Part shown: piece by piece, positions 17,044 through 26,746 of the stretch
How the letters are laid out: each line of letters starts with the position of its first letter
Numbering within the stretch: the first letter of the stretch is position 1
Assembly: GCA_002499085.1 (NCBI GenBank)
Contig: DAKD01000002.1
Span: 9,069 to 73,068, forward strand
DNA: 64,000 bases
Direction: 5' to 3'
Source: Methanomassiliicoccales archaeon UBA280
GTDB taxonomy: Archaea > Thermoplasmatota > Thermoplasmata > SG8-5
Program-made: the position numbers and the translations under genes
Notes under the pieces: generated by a model
Database searches by the model: none
What the model saw: only the letters and a program-made list of their open reading frames with translations
What the model was told of the DNA's origin: nothing

Positions 17044-19413
17044 ATGAGCGCTAAACCTAAGGATGACAAGGCCTGCCCGATTTGCGGCGGCCAGCTTGAT
17101 TCTGCAACAGGCAAGTGCAAGCTCTGCGGCTCCGGCGACATTCCCTCGCAGAAGAAGCAGGGCAAGAAGCTGCAGATCAATCTCGGCCCGAAGGCCTCGG
17201 CCCCTGCCAAATCCGGAACCCAGGAGGACAAAGCCCTGGCAAGCTGGCTGACTGGCAACGGCGGCGAGGATGATCTCGGCGCTTGGATGGGGGACGAAAA
17301 AGTGACCAAACCTGCTTCCGGCGCCCCTCAAAAGAAGGACGAGACCCTGCCCACCCAGAAGGAGGAGGGCCAGGACGCGCTGAGAAAATGGCTGAGCGGG
17401 GAGGACGAAACCCTGGAGGACTGGCTTGGGCAGAAACCTCTGAAGCCGAAGACCAAGATGGCTGACATGGGAGCGGTCGGCAAACAACTTACCGAGAAGG
17501 ACAAACTGCTTGACGAGAGGGAGCAGGCCATTAAGAAGAGGGAGGAGGAGCTGGAAGGCCTGAGAATCGAGATGGAGGAAACGAAAAAGGCCATGAACGA
17601 GGCCATCAAGAAGATCGACGTCGGCGAGTTTGACGCCATCAAGATTCTGGAGGAGACTGCCCGCCTGAACAAAGATCTGAACATGGAAGTCAAGAAACGC
17701 AAGCAGCTGGAGGAAGAGATTCAGCAGGTCAAGAAGGGCAGCCTTGCCGTTGTTAAATATGTCAAGGCCCAGCAGATGCAGGACAAGGGCGGCGCGGCCA
17801 AGTCGCTCAAGAAGAAGCTTGACGACGAGAAGCTCAGGATCGAGGAATTGGAGGCTGAGCTGACAAAGAACAAAGAGATCATAGACACGCTCAGAACGGA
17901 GATCGGCAAGGGCTTGGACAAGCTTCCGCCGGAGATGAAGGACGCGAAGAAGCTCTCAGTCGAGCTTGCGGAGCTGAAGAAGACCCTCGAGGCCAAGGAC
18001 AGGGAGCTGAAGAAGAGCAAGGATGATCTCAGCCTGAAGATGAGGTCGGGCTCGTCGAGCGCGGAAGCAGACATGGAACTGCAGCAGCGCATGGCCGCGG
18101 AACTGAGCTCCAAGGAGCAGGAATGGATCAGCAAAGAGGGCGAGCTCAAGCAGAAGGTAATAGAACTGGAAGAGAAACTTCACGAGCATGAGATTGACAA
18201 CAAGCTGAGGAAGGAGAAAAACGACCTGTCGGGGAAGTCCGAGACCGAGATAAACTCCGAGATGGAGATGAAGATACGCGAACTCCAGGTCAAGGAGAAA
18301 TCCCTGCTGGTAAGGGAGGACGAGATACAGCGGCTCAAGGAAAAGCTCAAGAGCATGGAGAGCGAGCTCAAGCAGGTGAAGGAGCCGCTGGCCTACAAGG
18401 AAGAGGAGATGCTCAGGCGCGAGGAGGACCTTGTCTACAGGGAACAGATGCTGATGGAAGAGAGGCGCAAGGTCGAGGAGGCGATGCGCGAGTCAGGCAG
18501 CATGGAAGCCCATGAGATGAAGAAGAAGCTGGAAGAGCTTCAGATGGCAATCAACCGCAAGGAGGAGGAGATCCGGTCCAAGGAGCAGTACCTCAAGGCC
18601 AAGTCGGAGGAGCTCAAGATCCGCGAGAAGGGATTGATCGAAGAGGAAATCGATGCCCGCGAGGAGGACCGCAAGATGGAGCTCAAGATCGAGAAGGTCA
18701 AGTCCGGCGACCGCCGTCTCGACGACCTTCTGCTCGGCGGAGTCCCGTTCGGCACCAACATCCTGATCTACGGCCCGCCTTTCACAGGCAAGGAGATCAC
18801 AATCAACAGCTTTATCGGCGAGGGTCTGGCCAAAGGCGTTCCGGCAATACTGATAATCACAGACAAACTCCCTGCGGAGATAAGGGAGGAGATGATGTTC
18901 ATAGTCTCGGGGTTCGAGGAGTACGAGCGCCTGGGCCTTGTGAAATTCGTTGACGCTTACTCGAGAAGCATAGGCATCACCGACACGGAGATGAATGTAT
19001 CATACATTGACGACCCGACAGACCACATGGCCATCACGAAGGCGGTGGACGCCATTGCCAAGGAGCTGATGAAAACGCACAAATATTACAGGCTGGCATT
19101 CAGGTCGATATCCACGCTCATCGCTTACCTGGATTCGGGCACGGCGTTCAAGTTCCTTCAGCCGTTCTGCGGGCGCAGGAAGAGGGACCGTGCCGTGGCC
19201 ATGTACGCCATCGAGAAAGGGATGCATGACGAACAGGACATCCAGAAGATAATGAGCGTGATGGACGGCATGGTGGACTACAAGATCGAGCAGCTCAAGA
19301 CATTCCTGTCCATACGGGGCATCTGCGATGTGCAGTCCCGCGCATGGATAGACTACACGTACAGCAAGCAGGGCCTGTCAATCGGTTCATTCAGCCTTGA
19401 CCACATAAGGTAG
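17044..19413 (+). CDS. Zinc-ribbon, coiled-coil protein with C-terminal KaiC/RecA-like ATPase domain
   Basis: A 789-residue protein. An N-terminal zinc ribbon (CPICGG...CKLCG, residues 11-31) is followed by a linker with four short Leu-x-x-Trp-Leu/Met-x-Gly motifs (about 60-140). A very long charged coiled coil spans about 150-550, and a KaiC/RecA-like domain (about 555-789) carries Walker A GPPFTGKE. No downstream KaiC autokinase residues are evident. The shape resembles SMC-like or Gvp-like scaffolds, but I recognise no defined role. The start is supported by GGGGGTGAGG nine bases upstream. Nob1 follows after eight bases. Confidence 0.72.
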   Translation: MSAKPKDDKACPICGGQLDSATGKCKLCGSGDIPSQKKQGKKLQINLGPKASAPAKSGTQEDKALASWLTGNGGEDDLGAWMGDEKVTKPASGAPQKKDETLPTQKEEGQDALRKWLSGEDETLEDWLGQKPLKPKTKMADMGAVGKQLTEKDKLLDEREQAIKKREEELEGLRIEMEETKKAMNEAIKKIDVGEFDAIKILEETARLNKDLNMEVKKRKQLEEEIQQVKKGSLAVVKYVKAQQMQDKGGAAKSLKKKLDDEKLRIEELEAELTKNKEIIDTLRTEIGKGLDKLPPEMKDAKKLSVELAELKKTLEAKDRELKKSKDDLSLKMRSGSSSAEADMELQQRMAAELSSKEQEWISKEGELKQKVIELEEKLHEHEIDNKLRKEKNDLSGKSETEINSEMEMKIRELQVKEKSLLVREDEIQRLKEKLKSMESELKQVKEPLAYKEEEMLRREEDLVYREQMLMEERRKVEEAMRESGSMEAHEMKKKLEELQMAINRKEEEIRSKEQYLKAKSEELKIREKGLIEEEIDAREEDRKMELKIEKVKSGDRRLDDLLLGGVPFGTNILIYGPPFTGKEITINSFIGEGLAKGVPAILIITDKLPAEIREEMMFIVSGFEEYERLGLVKFVDAYSRSIGITDTEMNVSYIDDPTDHMAITKAVDAIAKELMKTHKYYRLAFRSISTLIAYLDSGTAFKFLQPFCGRRKRDRAVAMYAIEKGMHDEQDIQKIMSVMDGMVDYKIEQLKTFLSIRGICDVQSRAWIDYTYSKQGLSIGSFSLDHIR

Positions 19414-19421
19414 GCCTGGCC

Positions 19422-19895
19422 ATGTCATTTGTTTTGGATGCCACAGCCCTCAGGGCAGGCATGTCCCTCGGCGGGGAGAGGGGGGAATTCTTCACCACGC
19501 CAGGCGTGATAAACGAAATCAGGAAGGGCCCGGTCGCCCGGAGCCTGGAGCTGGCAGTGGAGATATCGCTCACGGTCGCGGAACCTGGGGATGCGGCAAG
19601 GAAGAAGGTGCTGGAAACAGCAGGAAAAACAGGCGACAGCGGCAGGCTTTCCGAGACAGACATGGAAATACTGGCTCTGGCCTGGGAGCTGAAAGCCGCC
19701 ATAATCTCGGATGATTACTCGGTGCAGAATGTTGCAGCGGTCCTGGGCCTCAGGACCGAGTCCCAGATCGACGGAATCAGGAAAGTGATTAACTGGACAT
19801 ACAGGTGCCGCGGGTGCGGCAAATATTATGACGAGAAGCAGCCTGACTGCCCCATATGCGGGTCCGAGGTCAGGCAGGTTCCGAAGAAGGGATGA
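19422..19895 (+). CDS. nob1: Nob1-family endoribonuclease (PIN domain plus zinc ribbon)
   Basis: A 157-residue protein. The PIN domain starts with the catalytic Asp in FVLDATAL and has further acidic residues in SETDMEILALA and IISDDYS. A C-terminal zinc ribbon (CRGCGKYY...CPICG) matches Nob1, which matures the 3' end of 16S rRNA. The length is typical for archaea. It lies eight bases behind the KaiC-like coiled-coil gene, so it is probably cotranscribed. Confidence 0.92.
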   Translation: MSFVLDATALRAGMSLGGERGEFFTTPGVINEIRKGPVARSLELAVEISLTVAEPGDAARKKVLETAGKTGDSGRLSETDMEILALAWELKAAIISDDYSVQNVAAVLGLRTESQIDGIRKVINWTYRCRGCGKYYDEKQPDCPICGSEVRQVPKKG

Positions 19896-19904
19896 GGGCG
19901 ATTC

Positions 19905-20342
19905 TCAGGCGTCGTCCGGTTTCTCCGTGATGCGCCACACGTCGTCCGGTATCTCCTCGTACACGGACATAGCTTCCTCGACCACCGGGTCAATCTTCCT
20001 GGCCCTGTCCCTGCACAGGTCCAGAATCCTGTCCTTCTTGAAGATCCAGTAGTGGATGCGCCATTCCCTGCCGTCGTAAAGGGTCGTTTCCTCTCTCTCG
20101 GTCGTGAGAAGGCCAGAGTCCTCGAGCATGTAGAAGGCGTCCCTGTCCTCGGGCTCCAGGATGTTGTCGATTATGCGCTCGCTGTACCCGAAGAAGTTCA
20201 TCACGTGCTGGGCCATGTGCTTGGCCTCTTCCTCAGGCATGCTGCGCACGTCGTTCTTTATGCTGTTCCTGATCGCCCTTGTCAGGTCGTCCACCGTCAG
20301 TGTCACGAACTCGCTATGCGTCGTCTTGGTCATCAGCGCCAT
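19905..20342 (-). CDS. Conserved archaeal hypothetical protein (possibly DUF6015)
   Basis: A 145-residue soluble, acidic, mostly helical protein without cysteine or membrane motifs. An internal segment (about 40-110) is suggestive of a winged-helix or helical bundle. I have an impression of a Thermoplasmata-restricted family but cannot verify the name. GGTGAG lies seven bases before the ATG at 20342. It converges with nob1 across nine bases and diverges from orc1/cdc6. Confidence 0.6.
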   Translation of the reverse strand: MALMTKTTHSEFVTLTVDDLTRAIRNSIKNDVRSMPEEEAKHMAQHVMNFFGYSERIIDNILEPEDRDAFYMLEDSGLLTTEREETTLYDGREWRIHYWIFKKDRILDLCRDRARKIDPVVEEAMSVYEEIPDDVWRITEKPDDA

Positions 20343-20476
20343 AAGCTCACCTTACGCGTATCCTGCCCCTCGATTCTATCTAGCTTTCCCTATTATATAT
20401 AGATTACGATGGGAAGATTCCGCGACAAAGCTCGCAACATGAAAAACCTTATGTGTCCTAGCGGGATGCGGGATGC

Positions 20477-21652
20477 ATGGCGGGGTTCGAGGAAAGACCG
20501 CAACGCATAATATCCGATTTCGGCAAGCTGGATTTTGATTTCGTTCCCGAGAAGCTGGTGCACAGGGACGGGCCCATGCAGCAACTGTTCTCGCTGATGA
20601 GGTCGTCCGTGGAGAAGAGCCTGAACCAGCGCGCAGCCATCACCGGCTCCGTGGGCACCGGGAAATCCTCGATTGCCAAGAGGTTCTGCATGGACTTTCA
20701 GGAGTGGGCTTCCAAGAAAGGCCATAGAGTGGAGTTTGCGATCGTGAACTGCAGGTCCAGGAATACGAGCTCGGGGGCGATGCTCAAGATACTGGACAGG
20801 TTCCAGCCCAACTTCCCCGACAGGGGTTTCTCCACGTCCGAGATGCTGGAGATACTCAGGAAGCACCTTGCGAAGGGCTCGGTTCACCTTATCGTGGTGC
20901 TGGACGAGGTGAATATGCTGATTAAGAAGTCTGGCCCCGATCTGCTTTACTGCCTGTCCAGGTTCGACGACGAAAGGGTGGCCGGAACAAGGCACAGCAT
21001 CTCCCTGATCCTGATATCGCAGCAGCCTGTGAACGAGTTCCTGGACCCTGCGACGCTTTCAACCCTCAAGAGGACCAACCTGATAACGCTGGATAAGTAC
21101 GCGGAGAAGGAGCTGAGGGACATTCTGGCCCAGAGGGTGGAACTCGCCTTCCACCCGGGCACGGTGGAGGACGATATTGTCGAATTCATCGCCTCGGTCT
21201 CATCTGAATTCGGGGACGCCAGGTTCGCAATCGAGCTGCTGGAGAACGCGGGCAGGGCCGCAAACGAGGATGGGCTGGACTCTGTCGGACCCGAGCATGT
21301 CAGGGCGGCCAAGGCCCTCACCTATCCGGTCGTGACAGAGGACAAGCTTAGAGCGTTGGGGGAGCAGAAACAGCTTGTACTGCTGGCCGTGTCCAGGACG
21401 ATGAGGAAGAAGGCTTTCGCGACCACGGGCGAGGCCGAGAAGGCTTATGCCGTCGCATGCGAGGAGTTCGGCCAGAAACCCAGGGGCCACACCCAGTTCT
21501 GGGAGTATATGCGGGCTCTCGCAGACATAGGGTTCATAGGCCTGGGCATGTCCGGAAAGGGCATGGTGGGCAAGACATCCATAATCACGCTTCCCGACAT
21601 ACCGGCCAGGGTGCTGGAGGAAAAGCTCCTTGACGTGATGAACGGGAAATGA
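20477..21652 (+). CDS. cdc6: Orc1/Cdc6-family replication initiator
   Basis: A 391-residue AAA+ protein. Walker A is GSVGTGKSS (about residue 57), Walker B is VVLDEVN, a sensor-1-like ISQQP follows, and an arginine-finger region and a C-terminal winged helix (about 290-391) complete it. Archaeal Orc1/Cdc6 binds origin DNA and loads MCM. It is short-spaced from a TATA-like box (about 20445-20452), suggesting a leaderless start at 20477. The ATGA overlap couples it to the following OB-fold gene. Origins often lie beside such genes, but no ORB motif was recognised in the 134-base spacer upstream. Confidence 0.9.
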   Translation: MAGFEERPQRIISDFGKLDFDFVPEKLVHRDGPMQQLFSLMRSSVEKSLNQRAAITGSVGTGKSSIAKRFCMDFQEWASKKGHRVEFAIVNCRSRNTSSGAMLKILDRFQPNFPDRGFSTSEMLEILRKHLAKGSVHLIVVLDEVNMLIKKSGPDLLYCLSRFDDERVAGTRHSISLILISQQPVNEFLDPATLSTLKRTNLITLDKYAEKELRDILAQRVELAFHPGTVEDDIVEFIASVSSEFGDARFAIELLENAGRAANEDGLDSVGPEHVRAAKALTYPVVTEDKLRALGEQKQLVLLAVSRTMRKKAFATTGEAEKAYAVACEEFGQKPRGHTQFWEYMRALADIGFIGLGMSGKGMVGKTSIITLPDIPARVLEEKLLDVMNGK

Positions 21653-22362
21653 AGGCAGGGAAGAGTATGATAGAGAGCAGAAAACTGCTGGTGACAGTGA
21701 CAGTGCTGGCTTTGGCCGGGGTGATAGGGTTGTTCTGTTACTCGGCGATGCTTGAGCCGCTGTCGTTGGGCATCGGCGAGATAGGGGAACAGCACACGGG
21801 TTCCGTTGTGGAAACCGAGGGCACGGTGACGCAGGCCTGGGAGATTTCCGGAGGGGCGGTTTCACTGACACTCTGCGACTTCAACAATTCAGCCTCGATT
21901 GGCGTGTTCTACACTCCCGATGCGGGAGAGCCGCTGCCCGAGGGCATTATGCCGGGTGCGACTGTCAGCGTGAGGGGTGAGGTGCGACTGTACCGGGAGG
22001 CGCCGGAAATATACGTCACGAAGGCAGCGGATATAGTCCTGATCTCTCCGGCCAACAGCACGGAGTACTGCCTGAACACGGTCATGGAGTCGATTCGGAT
22101 GTTTGACGGCCTGAACATAACCACTTCGGGGCACATTACTGACATGGAGGTCATAACTTCGCAGGACGGACCTGCGGGAACGGCCTTTCGCCTGGTCGCG
22201 GAATCTGGCAACCGAACATACTCGCTGGAATGCTTCTGCCACGGACGCGATCTTGCCCCGTTGTACAATGACTGGGAGTCCGTCAGAGTGACCGGTGGGA
22301 TATCCTATTACACGCAGAAAGGATGCTGGCAGATGAGCGTCGAGGTCATCTCGCCTGCCTGA
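21649..22362 (+). CDS. Membrane-anchored OB-fold protein
   Basis: A 237-residue protein. An N-terminal signal anchor (about residues 10-32) is followed by two tandem beta-rich domains. The first (about 45-130) looks like a nucleic-acid-binding-type OB fold (VVETEGTVTQAW, MPGATVSVRGEV). The second (about 140-237) has a similar pattern. The domains would lie outside the membrane, so binding to nucleic acid is uncertain. An alternative start is ATG 21667. The ATGA overlap with cdc6 gives translational coupling. Confidence 0.65.
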   Translation: MKAGKSMIESRKLLVTVTVLALAGVIGLFCYSAMLEPLSLGIGEIGEQHTGSVVETEGTVTQAWEISGGAVSLTLCDFNNSASIGVFYTPDAGEPLPEGIMPGATVSVRGEVRLYREAPEIYVTKAADIVLISPANSTEYCLNTVMESIRMFDGLNITTSGHITDMEVITSQDGPAGTAFRLVAESGNRTYSLECFCHGRDLAPLYNDWESVRVTGGISYYTQKGCWQMSVEVISPA

Positions 22363-22405
22363 GAGTGATGCAAAAGGTATTAAATCCTGAAGCTTTCCAG
22401 CAGCC

Positions 22406-23020
22406 ATGAACGGGCTTGGCGACATTGCTTCCGACATCGAGTCGCAACTCAACGAGAAGGAGGAGGTGCGGGAGGTTGCGATAAAATCCTCCAGGAACAT
22501 TGTCAGGCTCTGCGGCATGGCAGTAAGGTCCATGCACCTGGGAAAGGACCCGGAACCGGACATGAACAATGCCATGGAGGAGCTGCACAAGCTCGTGGGC
22601 ATAACCAGGGATTTCCCGGACATCCTCCACTCGGGCATAGTGGAAAGCGCCATGCAGGAGTATGTGGAGGTCAAGGTTCTCTACTCGTACACAAGAGGCG
22701 AGGAGCTGCCCTCGCACAAGTCCCTGGGAGTCACGCCCGAAGCCTACATTCTCGGCGTCGGCGACGTGATAGGAGAGATTCGGCGCCTGGCTTTGGACAA
22801 TATCAGGCGGGGAACGGTCGACGGCGCGGCCAAGCACCTGGAGCACATGGAGATGCTGTATGATTTCCTCATGAACTTCAACTATCCCAGCAGCCTCGTG
22901 GGAGTGAGGCGGAAGCAGGACATTGCCAGGGGCATACTCGAGAAGACCAGGGGCGACGTGACGAATGCCATCAGGTCCCATTCCCTTGAGAAGATGCTGG
23001 GAAGGAAGGAGGAGTGCTGA
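22406..23020 (+). CDS. Translin-family protein
   Basis: A 204-residue all-helical protein. The blocks GVTPEAYILGVGDVIGEIRRLALD and the acidic EH...YDFLMNFNYP region match the translin/TRAX superfamily. Translin-TRAX (C3PO) is an RNA-binding ribonuclease complex, and archaeal homologues form octamers that cleave RNA. A TATA-like ATTAAAT lies about 28 bases before the ATG. The deacetylase gene starts one base after its stop, indicating an operon. Confidence 0.87.
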   Translation: MNGLGDIASDIESQLNEKEEVREVAIKSSRNIVRLCGMAVRSMHLGKDPEPDMNNAMEELHKLVGITRDFPDILHSGIVESAMQEYVEVKVLYSYTRGEELPSHKSLGVTPEAYILGVGDVIGEIRRLALDNIRRGTVDGAAKHLEHMEMLYDFLMNFNYPSSLVGVRRKQDIARGILEKTRGDVTNAIRSHSLEKMLGRKEEC

Positions 23021-23021
23021 C

Positions 23022-24146
23022 ATGGGCGACCTGAAATGCGCCATAGTCTACAATTCCAACCATATAATGCACAGGTCCGACATGTCCAGCCCGGAGAACC
23101 CCACCAGGCTTGTCAAGATCATGAATTTCCTTCAGGGCAGGTTGAGGCTGTTCGACAGGCGGGACTGCAGGCTCATCACAGAATTCGACCCTGCCTTGGA
23201 CGGGGACCTGCTCAGGGTCCATGATGTCGGTTACATCAATTTCATCAGGAGCTACTGCCAGAAGGGAGGCGGCTTCCTCGGGGACAGTACGTACGTGGCC
23301 CCGAACACGTTCAAGGCCGCGGCATCCTCGGCAGGGGGGGTGATTGAAGCCAACAGACTCGTCGCAACCGGGGAGGCTGACACCGCCTTCGCGATCGTGC
23401 GGCCGCCGGGCCATCATGCCAGCATGGACAAGTTCGGCGGATACTGCATATTCAACAACGCGGCCGTGGCCGCGCGCTACCTCCAGGCCAAGGGCCTTGC
23501 CCAGAAGATACTGATAGTGGACATTGACGCCCATGCAGGAAACGGAACCATGAGGATTTTCTACGAGGACCCGACGGTTCTCAACCTGTCCGTGCACAGG
23601 GACCCGCATGACTTCTACCCGCATGACGGTTTCATACACCAGATAGGCAAGGGAAAGGGCAGGGGTTACAACATCAACATGGAGGTCCCCGAGGGCTCGG
23701 GGGACGACGAATACCTCATGATTCTGGACAACATCATTGCCCCGGTCATCAAGGACTATGCGCCCGACTATGTCATGTGCCTTGTGGGCTTCGATGCCCA
23801 TTACACGGACAACCAGTCCGATCTGCAGCTCACATCCAACGGCTATTACGAGTTCGTCAGCAGGCTGAAGGGAATGGCCGGCGGCAGGCTGTGCGTGGTT
23901 CTTGAAGGGGGTTACAACTCCGCGGAGAACGTCAACCTGGCCCACACCATCATCTACTCTCTCCTGGGCGAGCTGGCGCCTTACGAGGACACAATGGACG
24001 GGCTCAGCAACCTTGTGACCAGGAATGTCAAGACCAGGGCCATACTTGAGAACAAGATGATCGAGCTCATTGACCTGCTGGAAGACTATTACCATTTCAG
24101 CCAGGACGGCATTTATTCCGGAAAGGCCGGGGGCCCGACCAAATAG
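23022..24146 (+). CDS. Histone deacetylase-family (acetylpolyamine/acetoin utilisation type) hydrolase
   Basis: A 374-residue protein. The zinc-deacetylase motifs are present: RPPGHHA (catalytic His pair), DIDAHAGNGT (zinc-binding Asp and His) and GFDAHYTDN (second zinc Asp). These enzymes remove acetyl groups from lysines or polyamines, and the true substrate is unknown. The start at 23022 follows GGAGG, directly after the translin stop. The longer frame inside the translin gene is not needed. Confidence 0.9.
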   Translation: MGDLKCAIVYNSNHIMHRSDMSSPENPTRLVKIMNFLQGRLRLFDRRDCRLITEFDPALDGDLLRVHDVGYINFIRSYCQKGGGFLGDSTYVAPNTFKAAASSAGGVIEANRLVATGEADTAFAIVRPPGHHASMDKFGGYCIFNNAAVAARYLQAKGLAQKILIVDIDAHAGNGTMRIFYEDPTVLNLSVHRDPHDFYPHDGFIHQIGKGKGRGYNINMEVPEGSGDDEYLMILDNIIAPVIKDYAPDYVMCLVGFDAHYTDNQSDLQLTSNGYYEFVSRLKGMAGGRLCVVLEGGYNSAENVNLAHTIIYSLLGELAPYEDTMDGLSNLVTRNVKTRAILENKMIELIDLLEDYYHFSQDGIYSGKAGGPTK

Positions 24147-24176
24147 TTTTTTTAGTAGCGGGCCTTATTAACACCG

Positions 24177-26243
24177 ATGCCGACTGAGGAAATTCAGGAC
24201 CAGGCCCATCTCAAGGCGAATTACCTTGCAGGCTGCAAGCGTTACGGCGAAGCATGCAAATATTTCGATGAAGCGCTCGGCAGGAACCCGGACGACCCTG
24301 TGATCCTGAACGACTACGGCGTGTGCCTGGATGCCGCGGGCGAGCACCGGAAGGCGCTTGAGATGTATGTCAGGGCGATGGAGGCCGAGCCGGAGTACGT
24401 CACTCCGCTGTACAACATGGCCAACACCTATACTTTCCTGGGAAGGTCCAAGGAGGCCCTTGACGCCTACGGCAGGCTGCTTGAGAACGACCCTGAGAAC
24501 CTGGACATACATTACGAGCGTGCGGTCGCGCTGATGTCCCTGGGGAGGTGGAAGGAGGCGCTCAAAGCTTACGTTGAGCTCATGGACAGGTATCCGGATG
24601 ACCCGGGAGTGCGCACGCAATATGCGTCCCTGCTGCAGTCGCGCGGGAGGACCGAGGAGGCGATCGAGCAGCTGGAGATAATCCTGGAGACGGAAACGGA
24701 CAACCAGACCGTCATCAATGCCATAGGCAATCTGCATTACAACGGAGAGAGGTTCGAGGATGCGATCGAGCAGTTCGAGAGAGTAATAGCAATCAACCCG
24801 GACAATGCGGAGGCATGGAACAACAAGGGCCTGGCAATGTTCATGCTGGGCATGCAGGAGGAGGCAATCCGCTGCTATGACCGCTCCATTGAAATTCAGC
24901 CGGAAAACAAGCAGGCGCTGTACAACAGGGGATACACGTACCATAACCTGGGAAGGCTTCAGGACGCAATAGCCAGTTACGAGAAGGCCCTCAGGCTCGA
25001 CCCTAACGACGAGGTGCTGCTGAACAACATAGGCAATGCGTATTACAACCTGGACAAGTGGGAGGTCTCGATCCCGTTCTTCGAGAGCGCCATCGAGGTT
25101 TGCCCGGACTATGAGATAGCCTGGAACAATATCGGCAATGCTTACGACAAGATGGGCAAGTACAAAGAGGCCCAACCCTATCACGAGAAATCCCTTGAAT
25201 TGAAACCGGACTTCGACTATGCGCTTTATGCGAAGGGCTACGGAATGGCCAAGCTGGGGGATGCGGAGAACGGCCTGGAATTCATAGAGCAATCACTGGA
25301 CCTGAACCCCAACTACGACCATTCGTGGCTGGCCAAGGGCAAGGTTCTCTACTGGCTGGGGCGCATGGACGAGGCCCTGGACGCGATAAACAACTCGCTG
25401 CTTCTGAACCCGGGCTTTGACGAGGCATGGGAAGTCAGGGGCGAGATATTCAGCAAGCTTGGCAGGTACGAGGAATCCGCATACTGTTACGACCGCGCGC
25501 TCGAGTCGGTGAACGAAACATTGACCAGAAACCCGACGCAGAAGGACTCGCTGGGCCTGGCCACCAAGCTCCTTGATACGATAAAGAGATACGGAGAGCT
25601 CGGCGTGTGCTGCATCAGCGTCATCTCGAAAGAGCATACCGAGGAGCAGAAGCTTGTCAAGGCAAGGCTTCTCCTGAAGACGGGCAGGCTGGACGACCTT
25701 GGAATATGGCTGGAAACATTGTCCGGCGAAGGGCTTGATGCATGGGAGCTAAAACTCATCGGAGCGCGGCTCCATTCGGCCAGGGACAGGCCAGAGGAGG
25801 GTCTGACAGAGCTGAGCAAGATTCCCGAACCTGTGCCTCTGGAAGCCAGGATCCTGAGGGCAGAACTGTTGAACAGGCTTGGAAGGGACGCTGAAGCGCT
25901 TGAGGCCCTGAACACGGACGAAACAGAGATCCTGAGAGCCAGGGGCGAGACCCTTCTGAGGATGAACCGGCACCGGGAAGCGGCTGATGCATTCGGGGAA
26001 TCGCTCGGCAGGGATGCAAGGTCTTTACCGGCCTGGTACGGCCGCGGAATGGCCTTCCTCGGGGACGGAAAACCCGGAAATGCGCTGGAATGCTTCGATA
26101 CGGCCATAGGAATTCATCAGAATTACATCTGGGCGTGGGCCGGAAAGGTGAGGGCCCTCGAAAAGATGGGCAATACCAAAGCCGCCGAAAGGGCAAGGGC
26201 CGTGGTGAAGGAATTGGACGGGAATTTCGAAATCGATTCGTGA
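24177..26243 (+). CDS. Tetratricopeptide-repeat protein
   Basis: A 688-residue protein built almost entirely of TPR units. About twelve regular 34-residue repeats (typical W-N-N-G-A-F-P spacing, for example AWNNKGLAMFMLG) span residues 10-440. Weaker repeats then lead to a last pair near the C-terminus. There is no signal peptide or membrane helix, so it is a cytosolic scaffold or adaptor with unknown partners. A T-rich TATA-like box (about 24147-24156) lies 26 bases before the ATG. Confidence 0.85.
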   Translation: MPTEEIQDQAHLKANYLAGCKRYGEACKYFDEALGRNPDDPVILNDYGVCLDAAGEHRKALEMYVRAMEAEPEYVTPLYNMANTYTFLGRSKEALDAYGRLLENDPENLDIHYERAVALMSLGRWKEALKAYVELMDRYPDDPGVRTQYASLLQSRGRTEEAIEQLEIILETETDNQTVINAIGNLHYNGERFEDAIEQFERVIAINPDNAEAWNNKGLAMFMLGMQEEAIRCYDRSIEIQPENKQALYNRGYTYHNLGRLQDAIASYEKALRLDPNDEVLLNNIGNAYYNLDKWEVSIPFFESAIEVCPDYEIAWNNIGNAYDKMGKYKEAQPYHEKSLELKPDFDYALYAKGYGMAKLGDAENGLEFIEQSLDLNPNYDHSWLAKGKVLYWLGRMDEALDAINNSLLLNPGFDEAWEVRGEIFSKLGRYEESAYCYDRALESVNETLTRNPTQKDSLGLATKLLDTIKRYGELGVCCISVISKEHTEEQKLVKARLLLKTGRLDDLGIWLETLSGEGLDAWELKLIGARLHSARDRPEEGLTELSKIPEPVPLEARILRAELLNRLGRDAEALEALNTDETEILRARGETLLRMNRHREAADAFGESLGRDARSLPAWYGRGMAFLGDGKPGNALECFDTAIGIHQNYIWAWAGKVRALEKMGNTKAAERARAVVKELDGNFEIDS

Positions 26244-26385
26244 GGATTGTCCCGGCAGGTTCTCGTTCCTGAAGCTTGGAACTCCGCTGCCACGCCTTTC
26301 GCAAAGAGAATAATTGACTTTAGAATGAATGGAGATGAGCCGGCCCGGTCTGCGATTGGCGTTTCCCGGAAGACCGGATTTATCG

Positions 26386-26700
26386 CTAATTGCGCAATAT
26401 AATCTCGATGTTTACCCCGTCGGGAACATTGATTCTCATGAGTGAGCGGAGTGCGCGCTCGTCCGCGTCCAGCTCGATGAGGCGCTTGTGTATGCGCATC
26501 TCCCAGCGCTCCCATGTCTCTGAGCCTTCGCCGTCGGGGGACTTCCTGCAGGGCACGACCAGCCTCTTTGTGGGCAGGGGTATCGGGCCAGACATGGCTA
26601 CGCCTGTCCTCTTTGATATGTCCTTTATCTGCTGGCATACGCCGTCAACCTTCTTCGGGTCGGTTCCGCTCAGAGATATGCGCGCTTTCTGTTCAGCCAC
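26386..26700 (-). CDS. rps10: Small-subunit ribosomal protein uS10
   Basis: A 104-residue protein. The archaeal S10 pattern is clear: RISLSGTDPKKVD, PIPLPTKRLVVPCRKSPDGEGSETWERWEMRIHKRLI and the terminal VPDGVNIEI. It sits in the 30S head and contacts NusG/Spt5 in other systems. It follows EF-1alpha by 46 bases, the standard archaeal order. The start is GTG at 26700 behind GGGGGTGA. Confidence 0.96.
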   Translation of the reverse strand: MAEQKARISLSGTDPKKVDGVCQQIKDISKRTGVAMSGPIPLPTKRLVVPCRKSPDGEGSETWERWEMRIHKRLIELDADERALRSLMRINVPDGVNIEIILRN

Positions 26701-26746
26701 AGTTTCACCCCCTTTTTCATGAAAATGGAAAAGTGAAGGAGATGCT

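Noticed and set aside
26244..26385. The spacer between the TPR gene and uS10, checked for a tRNA that often accompanies this locus
   Set aside because: No cloverleaf could be drawn; nothing beyond a spacer is seen.
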